Shown here: piece after piece, positions 16,293 to 24,494 of the stretch
Position numbering within the stretch: the stretch's first letter is position 1
Layout of the letters: each line of letters opens with the position of its first letter
NCBI GenBank assembly: GCA_016297855.1
Contig: JAEDFW010000001.1
Span: 1-63,763 of the forward strand
Origin: Oscillospiraceae bacterium
GTDB lineage: Bacteria; Bacillota; Clostridia; Oscillospirales; Oscillospiraceae
Direction of reading: 5' to 3'
Length of the DNA stretch: 63,763 bases
Notes under the pieces: model-generated
What the model was told of the DNA's origin: nothing
Databases searched by the model: none
The model's input: only the letters and a program-made list of their open reading frames with translations
Translations under genes and position numbers: made by a program

Positions 16293-18169
16293 CAAAGCAG
16301 GCAATGGCTGCGCACGCCGCAGAGACATCCGAATTTCGCCGGGAACCGAACCGGAAGGTCGTGGCGCTGATGGGAAATCCCAACGTGGGCAAGAGCACGG
16401 TTTTTAACGCCCTTACGGGACTGAACCAGCATACCGGCAACTGGCCGGGCAAGACCGTGGTGCTGGCGCAGGGGCAATATACATACAAGGCCGAGCGCTA
16501 TACGCTTGTTGATCTGCCGGGCACCTATTCGCTTCTGAGTAGGTCGGAAGAAGAGCGCGTGGCAGTGTCGTTTTTGCAGGCGGCGCAGGCGGACTGTGTG
16601 GTTGTGGTCTGCGATGGCACATGTCTTGCGCGCAACCTGATGCTTGCGCTGCAGGTGATGGAACTGACGACGCAGGTGATCGTGTGCGTGAATCTGCTTG
16701 ATGAGGCGCGCAAACGCGAGATAACGATTGATCTGCGCGCACTGGAACGGCTGCTGGGCGTACCGGTTGTCGGTACGGCCGCAGGAAAGCGAGAGGGACT
16801 TTCCGGGCTCCTTGAGCGTATCCGCAGCGTCACTGACGGCTTTGAGCAGCCGCATCCAAAGACGCATGAGACGCAGGAATATGGTGGGCAGCCGCTGCTG
16901 CAGCTATTGGAAAATGGAACGCAGCGGCAGGCAGACACAGCAGCAAAGTGCTTTGTTCGCAGGGCAGAAGCGCTTGCCGGCGCAGCCGTATGCGGCGGCG
17001 ACAGCGCATATAATCGGCGGCAGCAGAAACTTGACCGGATTCTGACCGGAAAACTGACCGGCATTCCCATATTGATGCTGGGACTGCTTATAATTTTCTG
17101 GCTGACAATCGAGGGGGCAAATGTGCCTTCACAGCTGCTGCAGTACGTCTTTGATGCGCTGGGGAGGCTTGCGTGGCGTGCAGCGGATGCAATGCGCTTG
17201 CCGCAGATACTATCGTCTGCACTGCTGGACGGCGTGTACGCGACCACCGCGCGCGTCGTGGCTGTGATGCTGCCGCCGATCACGATTTTCTTTCCTCTGT
17301 TTTCGTTGCTCGAGGACGTGGGATATCTGCCGCGCGTGGCGTTTCTGCTGGACGCAGGCTTTGCACGCTGCGGCGCGTGCGGCAAGCAGGCGCTCAGCAT
17401 GTGTATGGGCTTTGGCTGCAACGCTGCGGGTGTCGTGGGATGCCGGATCATAGACTCGCCGCGCGAGCGGCTGATCGGCATTCTCACAAACTGCTTTGTG
17501 CCGTGCAACGGACGGTTCCCGGCGCTGATCGTACTGGGCTGCGCGCTGATGGGCGGCAGGGGAAACAGCTTTTTTTCAGCTGCCGTTCTGACCGGATGCG
17601 TGCTTGCCGGGGTGGCAATGACATTTTTGGCATCGCTGCTCCTCAGCAGAACAGCTCTGCGCGGCATGCCGTCGTCGTTTGTGATGGAACTGCCGCCGCT
17701 GAGAAAGCCGAACATCGGACGCGTAATCATTCGCGCGATCCTCGACAGGACGCTGTATGTTCTCGGGCGGGCGGTAATGGTGGCGGCTCCGGCTGGGCTC
17801 ATCATCTGGTGTATGCTGCATATTCCCGCCGGTGAAGCAGCATGCGCATATTGGCTGGCCGGCGTTTTTCAGCCGGTTGGCGCGTGGCTTGGAATGAGCG
17901 GAGCAATTCTGCTGGCGTTTCTTATGGGGTTTCCGGCGAATGAACTGGTGCTGCCGATGATGATTACGCTTGGCGCAGGGGAGCCGGATGGATGGCCGCT
18001 GCGGATGATTCTCTGTACAATGGTGTTTTTTCTGTTTCACTGGCCGTGCAGCACAAGCGTACTGACTATCAAAAAAGAGACGGGAAGCGTCAAGTGGACG
18101 ATCGCTTCGGTTGTACTGCCAACGGCAGTGGGCGTGCTGCTTTGCCGGGTGCTGACGCTGTTGATCTGA
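16283..18169 (+). CDS. feoB: Ferrous iron transport protein B
   Basis: Inner-membrane Fe(II) transporter with an N-terminal G domain. G1 is GNPNVGKST (31-39), G3 DLPGTYS (about 77-83), and G4 is VNLLDE where NxxD-type is expected. The membrane half has two Gate repeats; GCNAAGVVGCRII and FVPCNGRFPA are the usual cores with their cysteines. 628 residues is at the short end for FeoB and lacks a long C-terminal cytoplasmic tail; no feoC follows. It runs towards rplL and stops at a shared terminator. Confidence 0.94.
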   Translation: MALTKQAMAAHAAETSEFRREPNRKVVALMGNPNVGKSTVFNALTGLNQHTGNWPGKTVVLAQGQYTYKAERYTLVDLPGTYSLLSRSEEERVAVSFLQAAQADCVVVVCDGTCLARNLMLALQVMELTTQVIVCVNLLDEARKREITIDLRALERLLGVPVVGTAAGKREGLSGLLERIRSVTDGFEQPHPKTHETQEYGGQPLLQLLENGTQRQADTAAKCFVRRAEALAGAAVCGGDSAYNRRQQKLDRILTGKLTGIPILMLGLLIIFWLTIEGANVPSQLLQYVFDALGRLAWRAADAMRLPQILSSALLDGVYATTARVVAVMLPPITIFFPLFSLLEDVGYLPRVAFLLDAGFARCGACGKQALSMCMGFGCNAAGVVGCRIIDSPRERLIGILTNCFVPCNGRFPALIVLGCALMGGRGNSFFSAAVLTGCVLAGVAMTFLASLLLSRTALRGMPSSFVMELPPLRKPNIGRVIIRAILDRTLYVLGRAVMVAAPAGLIIWCMLHIPAGEAACAYWLAGVFQPVGAWLGMSGAILLAFLMGFPANELVLPMMITLGAGEPDGWPLRMILCTMVFFLFHWPCSTSVLTIKKETGSVKWTIASVVLPTAVGVLLCRVLTLLI

Positions 18170-18170
18170 C

Positions 18171-18207
18171 AAAAAAAGACTGCCGCAACTTCATGCGGCA
18201 GTCTTTT
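18171..18207 (+). terminator. Bidirectional terminator between feoB and rplL
   Basis: AAAAGACTGCCGCA / TGCGGCAGTCTTTT with a six-base loop; A-run and T-run on each side. It ends the rplJL transcript on the minus strand. Confidence 0.9.
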
Positions 18208-18222
18208 GGCTGTGAGAAAAAC

Positions 18223-18597
18223 TTACTTGACCTCGACCTCGGCGCCAGCTTCCTTCAGCTCGGCAGCGATCTTCTCGGCCTCGTCCTTGGAGACAGCTTC
18301 CTTCAGCGTCTTCGGGGCATTGTCGACGATCTCCTTGGCTTCCTTCAGGCCCAGACCCGTCAGAGCACGGACAACCTTGATGACACCGATCTTGTTGGCG
18401 CCAGCGGCCTTCAGAACGACATCAAACTCGGTCTTCTCTTCCTCAGCGGCAGCAGCAGCGCCGGCAGCAGGAGCAGCAACAGCAGCGGCAGCAGCGGAGA
18501 CACCGAAGGTATCCTCGAGCGCATGGACGAGCTCAGCCAGCTCAACAACGGTCAAACCCTTAACTTCTTCAATCAGAGCAGCGATCTTTTCAGACAT
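18223..18597 (-). CDS. rplL: 50S ribosomal protein L7/L12
   Basis: Stalk protein that recruits translation GTPases. 124 residues: N-terminal dimerisation helices ([17 protein letters not shown]), an Ala/Glu-rich hinge, and the C-terminal domain with [20 protein letters not shown] and the ending [14 protein letters not shown] sits eight bases before the ATG. It is followed directly by a terminator instead of rpoB. Confidence 0.97.
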   Translation of the reverse strand: MSEKIAALIEEVKGLTVVELAELVHALEDTFGVSAAAAAVAAPAAGAAAAAEEEKTEFDVVLKAAGANKIGVIKVVRALTGLGLKEAKEIVDNAPKTLKEAVSKDEAEKIAAELKEAGAEVEVK

Positions 18598-18632
18598 TGT
18601 AATATCCTCCTAAATGTAAGTTTATTGTAAGA

Positions 18633-19157
18633 TTATTCTGCAGCAGCTTCTGCAGCGGGGCCTTCCTTCTGGATGCGGATCTGATCCAGAACGAATGCGA
18701 GAGAGGAAATGGGAGCCAGGAACGTGCCGAGAACCTGAGCCACGAGCGCGTCCTTGCTGGGCAGTTCACCGAAGCCCATGAGCTGTTCGACGCTCATGAC
18801 GGTGCCTTCCACGAAGCCGCCCTTGATCTTCACGATGTTCTTGTTCTTCTTGGCGAATTCGCACACAATACGAGCCGGAGCGATGGGGTCGCCGGAAGTA
18901 GAGGCCATAGAAGTCGTGCCATTGAGCAGCTCATCGAACTGATTGTAACCGGCCTTGTTGGCGGCAAATCTGGTCAGGGTGTTCTTGACAACGGTGTACT
19001 CTACGCCTGCTTCACGGAACTTGTTGCGAAGCTCGGTATCCTGTGCGACAGTGATGCCCTTGTAGTCGACGAAAACGGCAGAAGTGGAATTCTGCAGCTT
19101 TTCGGCCAGTGCATCAACGATCGCCTTTTTGCTTTCCAGTACCTTTGCGTTGGGCAT
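18633..19157 (-). CDS. rplJ: 50S ribosomal protein L10
   Basis: Stalk base protein that binds 23S rRNA and carries L7/L12 dimers on its C-terminal helix. 174 residues starting MPNAKVLESKKAIVD; FVDYKGITVAQDTELRNKFR and YTVVKNTLTRFA are diagnostic. The ATG at 19157 has GGAGG eight bases upstream; a GTG three codons earlier overlaps that site. Controlled by the L10 leader immediately upstream, through which L10-L12 represses its own synthesis. Confidence 0.96.
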   Translation of the reverse strand: MPNAKVLESKKAIVDALAEKLQNSTSAVFVDYKGITVAQDTELRNKFREAGVEYTVVKNTLTRFAANKAGYNQFDELLNGTTSMASTSGDPIAPARIVCEFAKKNKNIVKIKGGFVEGTVMSVEQLMGFGELPSKDALVAQVLGTFLAPISSLAFVLDQIRIQKEGPAAEAAAE

Positions 19158-19164
19158 TTGTGTC

Positions 19165-19290
19165 ACCTCCGATAAAATAAAGTGTCCTCATGCCGAAAGA
19201 CATGAGGACACATAATGAGTTACATTACGCGATACCTCGGCAGGATGAGAAACTCATTACGGCATGATGCCTCCTGCTGTCTTTGGCAGC
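19165..19290 (-). ncRNA. L10 leader (autoregulatory mRNA element)
   Basis: The minus-strand leader between the internal promoter and rplJ folds strongly. TGTCCTCATG and CATGAGGACA (19183-19212 region) form a perfect stem just before the ribosome site, and ATGAGTTTCTCAT/GTAATGTAACTCAT segments form the kink-turn-bearing upper part. Position and architecture match the known Firmicutes L10 leader, which binds the L10(L12)4 complex. Exact borders are uncertain. Confidence 0.75.
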
Positions 19291-19296
19291 TTTGCT

Positions 19297-19324
19297 ATTA
19301 TAGCAGAAAAACTGAAATTGTCAA
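19297..19324 (-). promoter_or_regulatory. Internal promoter of rplJ-rplL
   Basis: Minus strand TTGACA (19319-19324), 16 bases, TATAAT (19297-19302) with a TG extension (TGCTATAAT). Confidence 0.85.
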
Positions 19325-19331
19325 GCGCTTT

Positions 19332-20021
19332 TTACAGCTTGGCGGTAGAAACCTTGACACCGGGGCCCATAGTGGAAGCCAAGGTGCAGCTGCGGATATA
19401 CTGGCCCTTGGCGGCAGCGGGCTTGGCCTTGATGACAGCGCCCATCAGAGCGTTGAAGTTCTCAGCCAGCTTCTCGGTACCGAAGGAAACCTTACCGATG
19501 GGGCAGTGGATGATGTTGGTCTTGTCAAGACGATACTCGATCTTACCGGCTTTGATCTCCTTGACGGCAGCAGCGACGTTGGGCGTCACGGTACCAGCCT
19601 TGGGAGAGGGCATGAGGCCCTTCGGGCCGAGTACCTTACCAAGACGGCCGACAATGCCCATCATGTCAGGCGAAGCGACGACAACGTCGAAATCGAACCA
19701 GTTTTCCTTGGTGATCTTCTCGACCAGTTCCATACCGCCGGCATAATCGGCGCCTGCGGCCAGCGCGTCGTCGAGCTTGGCATCCTTGGCGAATACCAGA
19801 ACCTTGCGGGTCTTACCGGTGCCGTTGGGCAGAACGATGGCGCCACGAACCTGCTGGTCAGCGTGACGGGAGTCGACGCCGAGTTTGACGTGGATCTCAA
19901 CGGTCTCGTCAAACTTGGCGGTAGCGGACTTCACAACCAGATCCAGCGCTTCGTTTACATCGTACTGCACGCTGCGGTCAATCAGCTTGGAGCTGTCTTT
20001 ATATTTTTTACCTCTGAACAA
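19332..20021 (-). CDS. rplA: 50S ribosomal protein L1
   Basis: 23S rRNA L1-stalk protein that helps release E-site tRNA. 229 residues; [36 protein letters not shown] and [14 protein letters not shown] are characteristic. The start is TTG at 20021: AAGGAGG is eight bases upstream and the product then has L1's usual length, whereas the longer ORF to 20063 adds residues not found in L1. The stop is next to the rplJ promoter. Confidence 0.95.
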   Translation of the reverse strand: MFRGKKYKDSSKLIDRSVQYDVNEALDLVVKSATAKFDETVEIHVKLGVDSRHADQQVRGAIVLPNGTGKTRKVLVFAKDAKLDDALAAGADYAGGMELVEKITKENWFDFDVVVASPDMMGIVGRLGKVLGPKGLMPSPKAGTVTPNVAAAVKEIKAGKIEYRLDKTNIIHCPIGKVSFGTEKLAENFNALMGAVIKAKPAAAKGQYIRSCTLASTMGPGVKVSTAKL

Positions 20022-20115
20022 TGTAATATCCTCCTTAGTGGTGATTCGGAATAATCCTCCCACGATTTACGAGGCTCGGCCGTGTGCCGAGTGATCCTCG
20101 GTCAAGCAATTAGAA

Positions 20116-20541
20116 TTAGTCGGCGACAACAATACCCATGCTGCGGCAGGTACCGGCGACCTGGCTCATGGCAGCCTCGATGGTATTGGCAGTGAGATCG
20201 GGCATCTTCTTTTCCGCGATTTCTCTGATCTGCGCCTTAGTGATGGTAGCGACCTTGTCCTTGTTGGGAACGCCGGAACCCTTTTCAATGCCCAGAGCCT
20301 TCAGAATGAGGGTGGGGGTAGGGGGCGTTTTGGTGACGAAGGTGAAGCTGCGGTCGGCATAGACCGTGATGATGACCGGGATCTTGAAACCGGCCTGATC
20401 CTTGGTGCGCTCGTTGAATTCCTTGATGAACTGGGAAATGTTAACGCCGTGCTGGCCGAGAGCCGGACCAACGGGGGGCGAAGCGGTTGCCTTCGCGGCC
20501 GGGATCTGCAGCTTGATATAACCTGTTACTTTCTGTGCCAT
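20116..20541 (-). CDS. rplK: 50S ribosomal protein L11
   Basis: Binds the GTPase-associated region of 23S rRNA. Exactly 141 residues, as usual, beginning [18 protein letters not shown], with the proline-rich switch [16 protein letters not shown] and C-terminal RNA-binding end [17 protein letters not shown] lies before the ATG at 20541; the upstream extension to 20610 is not needed. Confidence 0.97.
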   Translation of the reverse strand: MAQKVTGYIKLQIPAAKATASPPVGPALGQHGVNISQFIKEFNERTKDQAGFKIPVIITVYADRSFTFVTKTPPTPTLILKALGIEKGSGVPNKDKVATITKAQIREIAEKKMPDLTANTIEAAMSQVAGTCRSMGIVVAD

Positions 20542-20634
20542 GATAAGCACCTCCTGAATAGATGTGGTGATACGCAATGCGTATGTCTGGCGGGGCGATG
20601 CCCCTCCCACGTTCTGACCAACTTGCGGTCAAAA

Positions 20635-21159
20635 TTACTGGTTGACCAGTTCAACCTGATCGAGCTCGAGCTCGACGGGCGTTTCGCGTCCGAACATGGA
20701 AACAATGACGCGAACCTTGTTCTTTTCAATGTCCACCATGTCGACCACACCGATAAAGCTTGTCAGCGGGCCGTCGGCGATCCTGACGCTGTCGCCTTCG
20801 GAATAGGCGACGACAATCTCGTGTTTCTCGACACCCAGCTGCAGCACCTCGTCTTCGGTGAGCGGCGTGGGCTTGCTGCCCGAGCCGACAAAACCTGTCA
20901 CGCCGCGGATGTTCTTAATGATGTACCACGCCTCATCGGACATGATCATTTTCACAAGCACATAGCCGGGGAAAACCTTGCGGTCATACGTTTTCGGGCC
21001 GTTGTCGGTGATCTCGGTCACAGTTTCCATGGGGATGGAGACTACGTGGATGAGATCTTCAAGATGACGCGTTTCGATCGTCTTTTCAATGGTGGCCTTG
21101 ACGGTATTCTCATAGCCGGAATAGGTATGCACGACATACCATTTTGCTGCTTCCGCCAT
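20635..21159 (-). CDS. nusG: Transcription termination/antitermination protein NusG
   Basis: Binds RNA polymerase through its N-terminal NGN domain (WYVVHTYSGYENTVK) and affects pausing, termination and coupling to translation. The FPGYVLVKM strand, the linker and a C-terminal KOW domain (EGDSVRIADGPLTSFIGVV) are all present. 174 residues. Stop of secE lies nine bases upstream, so they are cotranscribed. Confidence 0.97.
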   Translation of the reverse strand: MAEAAKWYVVHTYSGYENTVKATIEKTIETRHLEDLIHVVSIPMETVTEITDNGPKTYDRKVFPGYVLVKMIMSDEAWYIIKNIRGVTGFVGSGSKPTPLTEDEVLQLGVEKHEIVVAYSEGDSVRIADGPLTSFIGVVDMVDIEKNKVRVIVSMFGRETPVELELDQVELVNQ

Positions 21160-21168
21160 GATCCTACC

Positions 21169-21402
21169 TTAACCTTTGATGAGGGTAATGATACCGTTAA
21201 CCACGACACCGCCGACAGCATCAAATACCCAGATGAAAATACCAACGATCAGAACACTCACCAGAACGATGACGGTGTTGTTGATCATCTGGCTCTTCGT
21301 CGGCCAAACAACTTTTTTCAGCTCGCTCTTCATTTCACGGAACCAGCGGCTGATCCGCTTGCCGGCACGGACGAAAATGTTTTCCTTTTTCGCTTCTGCC
21401 AT
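21169..21402 (-). CDS. secE: Preprotein translocase subunit SecE
   Basis: Single-span Sec translocon subunit. 77 residues, with the amphipathic helix WFREMKSELKKVVWPTKSQ that typifies SecE, then one membrane segment (NTVIVLVSVLIVGIFIWVF). The ATG at 21402 is preferred; the extension to 21429 would overlap the rpmG 3' spacer. Confidence 0.94.
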   Translation of the reverse strand: MAEAKKENIFVRAGKRISRWFREMKSELKKVVWPTKSQMINNTVIVLVSVLIVGIFIWVFDAVGGVVVNGIITLIKG

Positions 21403-21438
21403 GTTGTTCACCCTTTCTGCAACGCGCACGGCATTGCC

Positions 21439-21588
21439 TTACTTCGTCTCGTTATGAACCGTGTGCTTCTTGCAGAATCTGCAATACTTCTTCATCTCAA
21501 GACGGTCAGGGTCATTCTTCTTGTTCTTCATGGTGTTGTAGTTTCTCTGCTTGCACTCGCTGCATCTGAGTGTGATTTTCACGCGCAT
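21439..21588 (-). CDS. rpmG: 50S ribosomal protein L33
   Basis: Too short to stand out as an ORF but unmistakable: 49 residues, [17 protein letters not shown] to [10 protein letters not shown]. Two CxxC pairs (CSEC, CRFC) make it the zinc-binding type. AAGGAGG is about eight bases before the ATG. It leads the rpmG-secE-nusG-rplK-rplA unit. Confidence 0.95.
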   Translation of the reverse strand: MRVKITLRCSECKQRNYNTMKNKKNDPDRLEMKKYCRFCKKHTVHNETK

Positions 21589-21726
21589 GATCGGCACCTC
21601 CTTAACTAATTGCCTCCCTGTATCCCTGCGGCTATACAGAAATTTAGCTTTGCGCCGAAACTACAATGGCGCAATCCGCAGTTTGAAAATGGGCGCAAAA
21701 AAAGAGCCCTTTTCACAGGTGATGAT

Positions 21727-21755
21727 ATCCTATCATAAAAGGGCCGCGCGGTCAA
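21727..21755 (-). promoter_or_regulatory. Promoter of rpmG-secE-nusG-rplKA
   Basis: Minus strand TTGACC (21750-21755), 17 bases, TAGGAT (21727-21732), giving a leader of about 130 bases. Confidence 0.65.
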
Positions 21756-21793
21756 CTGTTTTTTATAAAAAAGATAGAAAAATGAACGGAAAC

Positions 21794-21822
21794 TTGCCTG
21801 CCGGACGCGGAAATGCTATAAT
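21794..21822 (+). promoter_or_regulatory. Promoter of ruvX
   Basis: TTGCCT (21794-21799), 17 bases, TATAAT (21817-21822); divergent from the ribosomal promoter. Confidence 0.7.
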
Positions 21823-21853
21823 ACTGAAAAATCCGAAACAAAGAGGTAACAAG

Positions 21854-22276
21854 ATGAAGGTCATGGCGATAGATTACGGCGACGCACGCACAGGTGTGGC
21901 TGTTTCCGATGCGCTTGGAATGCTGACGGGTTCGACGGAGGTCGTCTTTTCGCGCGATCCGGAGAAAACGGCGCAGATAATCGCAGAGCTTGTGCAAAAG
22001 CAGCGGCCGGAGCGGCTGGTGATGGGTTTTCCGCGCAACATGGACGGCACGGAAGGGCCGCGTGCCGAGCGTTACCGGGCGTTTGCCGCGCAGCTGGAGC
22101 AAACGTGTGGCATGCCGGTTATCTTATGGGACGAGCGGCGCACGACCATCGAGGCGCACCAGATTTTGTCCCAACAGAACTATCACGGAAAAAAGCGCAA
22201 GAATACGGTCGACGCCGTGGCGGCGTCGCTGATCCTCGAGGGATATCTTTCCTATCTGCGCTTAAACAGGGAGTAA
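21854..22276 (+). CDS. ruvX: RuvX/YqgF family RNase H-fold nuclease
   Basis: Putative Holliday-junction resolvase/pre-16S rRNA nuclease family. 140 residues with the RNase H-like acidic start MAIDYGDARTGVAVSD, VMGFPRNMDGTEGPRA and LWDERRTT, and the C-terminal catalytic aspartate in TVDAVAASLILEGYL. Start at 21854 follows GAGGTAACA. In many Firmicutes it precedes a DUF1292 gene; here that gene is 4 kb away on the other strand. Confidence 0.93.
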   Translation: MKVMAIDYGDARTGVAVSDALGMLTGSTEVVFSRDPEKTAQIIAELVQKQRPERLVMGFPRNMDGTEGPRAERYRAFAAQLEQTCGMPVILWDERRTTIEAHQILSQQNYHGKKRKNTVDAVAASLILEGYLSYLRLNRE

Positions 22277-22281
22277 CGAGA

Positions 22282-22944
22282 ATGTTTACAGGCTACAGCG
22301 ACAAAACGGTCGATTTTTTCTGGCAGATCCGGTTCAACAACAGCCGTGAGTGGTTTGCCCCGCGCAAGCAGGAATTTGCCGACGTCATCATGAATCCCAC
22401 CAAGGAGCTGGCAAACGAGCTGTACGACTGGTTCACCGAGCAGTATCCGAAGCTGGGACTGAATATGCATATCTCGCGCATCTACCGCGACGCGCGCAGG
22501 CTGTTTGGAAAAGGACCGCTCAAGGATCACATCTGGTTTTCATTCCAGAACGAGATCGGGCCGCGCGAGCTATCGCCGTGCTTCTGGTTTGAACTGGGGT
22601 GCGGCGGCTATGGCTACGGTATGGGCAACTGGGCAACGCCCGCAGTCGCCGCGCGGTACCGCAAAATGATAGATCTTGCACCGGAAGCATTCGACGATCT
22701 GGCGCGGCGGTTTGAGCAGCAGGATGTGTTTCAGCTCGAGGGCGAAAGCTACGCCCGGGCAAAAGGGCACGCGGACGAGCGTATTGGCGCATGGTACAAT
22801 AAGAAGTATATCAGCCTGTCGTGTGAGCGCAAATATGATGATCTGTGCTACTCGCACGATTTGGTGGGTGTGATTGAAGAGGGCTTCGCCTTTTTGATGC
22901 CGTATTACGAATTTTTTGACAAGGCCTACCGCATGGCAGACTAG
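22282..22944 (+). CDS. DUF2461 family protein
   Basis: 220 residues; the pattern FTGYSDKTVDFFWQIRFNNSREWF and the NMHISRIYRDARRLFGKGPLKDH block match the DUF2461 (TIGR02453-like) family, whose function is unknown. No membrane segment or signal peptide. It starts five bases after the ruvX stop and uses AGGGAG inside the ruvX 3' end, so the two are cotranscribed. Its TAG stop shares the CTAG palindrome with the stop of the converging gene. Confidence 0.85.
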   Translation: MFTGYSDKTVDFFWQIRFNNSREWFAPRKQEFADVIMNPTKELANELYDWFTEQYPKLGLNMHISRIYRDARRLFGKGPLKDHIWFSFQNEIGPRELSPCFWFELGCGGYGYGMGNWATPAVAARYRKMIDLAPEAFDDLARRFEQQDVFQLEGESYARAKGHADERIGAWYNKKYISLSCERKYDDLCYSHDLVGVIEEGFAFLMPYYEFFDKAYRMAD

Positions 22945-23318
22945 GTCTTTCCCGTTCTTTTGCCCTTCCAGAAGATTTCGCTCAGCCCCACCAGCACAAG
23001 AAAGCCGCCAAAAAGCTTGCGAAGAAGTTCAGTGTCAACATGCGCAGCCAGCAGTGCGCCGAGGACGGCTGTGGCGCAGCCAGCAATGGCGGCAGGAACA
23101 ATGGCCCGCCAGACGAGTACGCGGTTTTTCGCATGCAGAATCAGCGCCGCTGCAGCTGTGGGCAGAAAGTAGAGAAGGTTCACGCCCTGTGCGATCTTCT
23201 GCTCCATAGACATGAGTGCGGTCATCCATACCATCAGAAGCGTTCCGCCGCCGATACCGAAGCCCGATAACACGCCGCAAACAAGGCCCGCGGCGATGGC
23301 AATGAGAAATTTCAGCAT
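22941..23318 (-). CDS. TauE/SafE family half-size membrane protein, second subunit
   Basis: 125 residues with about four membrane segments, half of a normal TauE/SafE (about 250). The repeat signature GFGIGGGTLLMVW is near the N-terminus. TauE/SafE proteins export sulfite or organosulfonates; the substrate here is unknown. It starts inside the end of the preceding gene (ATGCTGA overlap), so the two halves are made together and probably assemble as one transporter. Its stop overlaps that of the convergent DUF2461 gene, leaving no room for a terminator. Confidence 0.85.
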   Translation of the reverse strand: MLKFLIAIAAGLVCGVLSGFGIGGGTLLMVWMTALMSMEQKIAQGVNLLYFLPTAAAALILHAKNRVLVWRAIVPAAIAGCATAVLGALLAAHVDTELLRKLFGGFLVLVGLSEIFWKGKRTGKT

Positions 23319-23680
23319 AGCAGCAGCCTCGCGCCGCCGAAGACGATCAGAACGCCCAGCGCGATATGCAGAAAGCGCGCGCTGACTTTTTTGAAGAGCA
23401 GACCGCCGAGCAAGCCGCCTGCCGCGCCGCCGATGAGATACGGCAGCGCCTCGCGCAGCGGCAGCATGCCGCGCGCCGCGTAGACCGCAATGGACACCAG
23501 GCATAGCGGCAGAATGACGCCAATGGCGGATGAAAACGCTGTTTTGTCGGGCAGTTTCGCTGCCCGGATGAGCAGCGGCACAAGAACCATCCCGCCGCCC
23601 GCGCCAAAGAAGCCATTGATAAACCCCGCTGCTGCGCCTGCCAGAAGGCACGGCAGGACAGGTATTTTTGTGTCTTGCAT
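23312..23680 (-). CDS. TauE/SafE family half-size membrane protein, first subunit
   Basis: 122 residues, about four membrane segments, with the TauE signature GFFGAGGGMVLVPLL. It is the N-terminal-half counterpart of the next gene. The ATG at 23680 is six bases after a GGAGGG ribosome site (23687-23692) that is buried in a perfect ten-base hairpin; tcdA ends four bases before that hairpin. Translation is therefore likely to depend on ribosomes finishing tcdA. Confidence 0.85.
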   Translation of the reverse strand: MQDTKIPVLPCLLAGAAAGFINGFFGAGGGMVLVPLLIRAAKLPDKTAFSSAIGVILPLCLVSIAVYAARGMLPLREALPYLIGGAAGGLLGGLLFKKVSARFLHIALGVLIVFGGARLLLC

Positions 23681-23684
23681 ACAG

Positions 23685-23719
23685 ATCCCTCCGCACACCT
23701 AGTTTGGCGGCGGAGGGAT
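23685..23719 (-). promoter_or_regulatory. Hairpin enclosing the ribosome site of the TauE pair
   Basis: Minus strand ATCCCTCCGC (23710-23719) pairs perfectly with GCGGAGGGAT (23685-23694) across a 15-base loop. The downstream arm contains the Shine-Dalgarno sequence. It is not followed by a U-run on the minus strand, so it is unlikely to be a terminator for tcdA. Confidence 0.65.
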
Positions 23720-23722
23720 ATT

Positions 23723-24436
23723 TTATGCGTGTTCGCCCTGAATGAGCTGGCGGACGATATAGCCGGCGATCATCATTCCGGCGCATGGCGGCACCCATGA
23801 AACAGAGCCCGGGACGCTGCGCTTACCGTCCGGCAGATTTGCAGCAGGCGCCGGCTTTATGGGAAGCTCGGTGCTGGTGAGCACCGTGTGATGATGAATG
23901 CCCCTGTCGCGCAGCGTTTTGCGCATGACACGCGCAAGTGGGCATCCGGACGTTTTGGAAATGTCCGTGATGCAGAATTTTGTGGGATCGAGTCGGTTGC
24001 CCGTGCCCATGGAGCTGATGATGGGAACGCCGCGCCCGAGTGCCGTTACAATGAGACTGGTTTTGCAGGCAACGGTATCGATGGCGTCGGCAATATAGTC
24101 AAAGCCCATGCGAAAGAACTGCTCTTTGTTCGCTTCTTCATAGAGGACCGGCAGGGCATGCACGGTGCATGCAGGGTTAATGTCACGGATGCGCTCAGCC
24201 ATGACGTCGGTTTTGTACCGGCCGACAGTCGAGTGCAGCGCGACAAGCTGACGGTTGATGTTGGATTCGCTTACCACGTCGTTGTCCACAAGGGTCAGTT
24301 CGCCGACGCCTGCGCGCGCAAGCGCTTCGGCAATAAAGCTGCCTACGCCGCCGATACCGAACACGGCAACATGCGCGCGTGTAAGACGTGCAAGCGCGTC
24401 GTCGCCCAAAAGCATGATCTCACGTTCAAATTGCAT
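23723..24436 (-). CDS. tcdA: tRNA threonylcarbamoyladenosine dehydratase (ThiF/HesA fold)
   Basis: E1-like ATPase that cyclises t6A37 to ct6A in tRNA. The nucleotide-binding start FGIGGVGSFIAEALARAGVGELTLVDND, the arginine region NINRQLVAL and the conserved DAIDTVACK are all present, and the end GYIVRQLIQ is typical. I take the ATG at 24436 (MQFEREIML), nine bases after GGAG; starts at 24442 or 24451 are possible, but the longer ORF crosses a terminator. 237 residues. Its substrate t6A is made with TsaE/TsaB, encoded 12 kb away. Confidence 0.88.
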   Translation of the reverse strand: MQFEREIMLLGDDALARLTRAHVAVFGIGGVGSFIAEALARAGVGELTLVDNDVVSESNINRQLVALHSTVGRYKTDVMAERIRDINPACTVHALPVLYEEANKEQFFRMGFDYIADAIDTVACKTSLIVTALGRGVPIISSMGTGNRLDPTKFCITDISKTSGCPLARVMRKTLRDRGIHHHTVLTSTELPIKPAPAANLPDGKRSVPGSVSWVPPCAGMMIAGYIVRQLIQGEHA

Positions 24437-24451
24437 TCTCATCAGCTCCAT

Positions 24452-24484
24452 AAAGCAAAAGCTGCCGGATGGCAGCTTTTGCGG
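24452..24484 (-). terminator. Terminator of the PrsA-like gene
   Basis: AAAAGCTGCC / GGCAGCTTTT with a four-base loop, ending in GCTTT on the minus strand. Confidence 0.7.
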
Positions 24485-24494
24485 GGTTCCAATG

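Noticed and set aside
23685..23719. Hairpin as a terminator of tcdA
   Set aside because: No U-run follows on the minus strand, and its 3' arm contains the ribosome site of the next gene.
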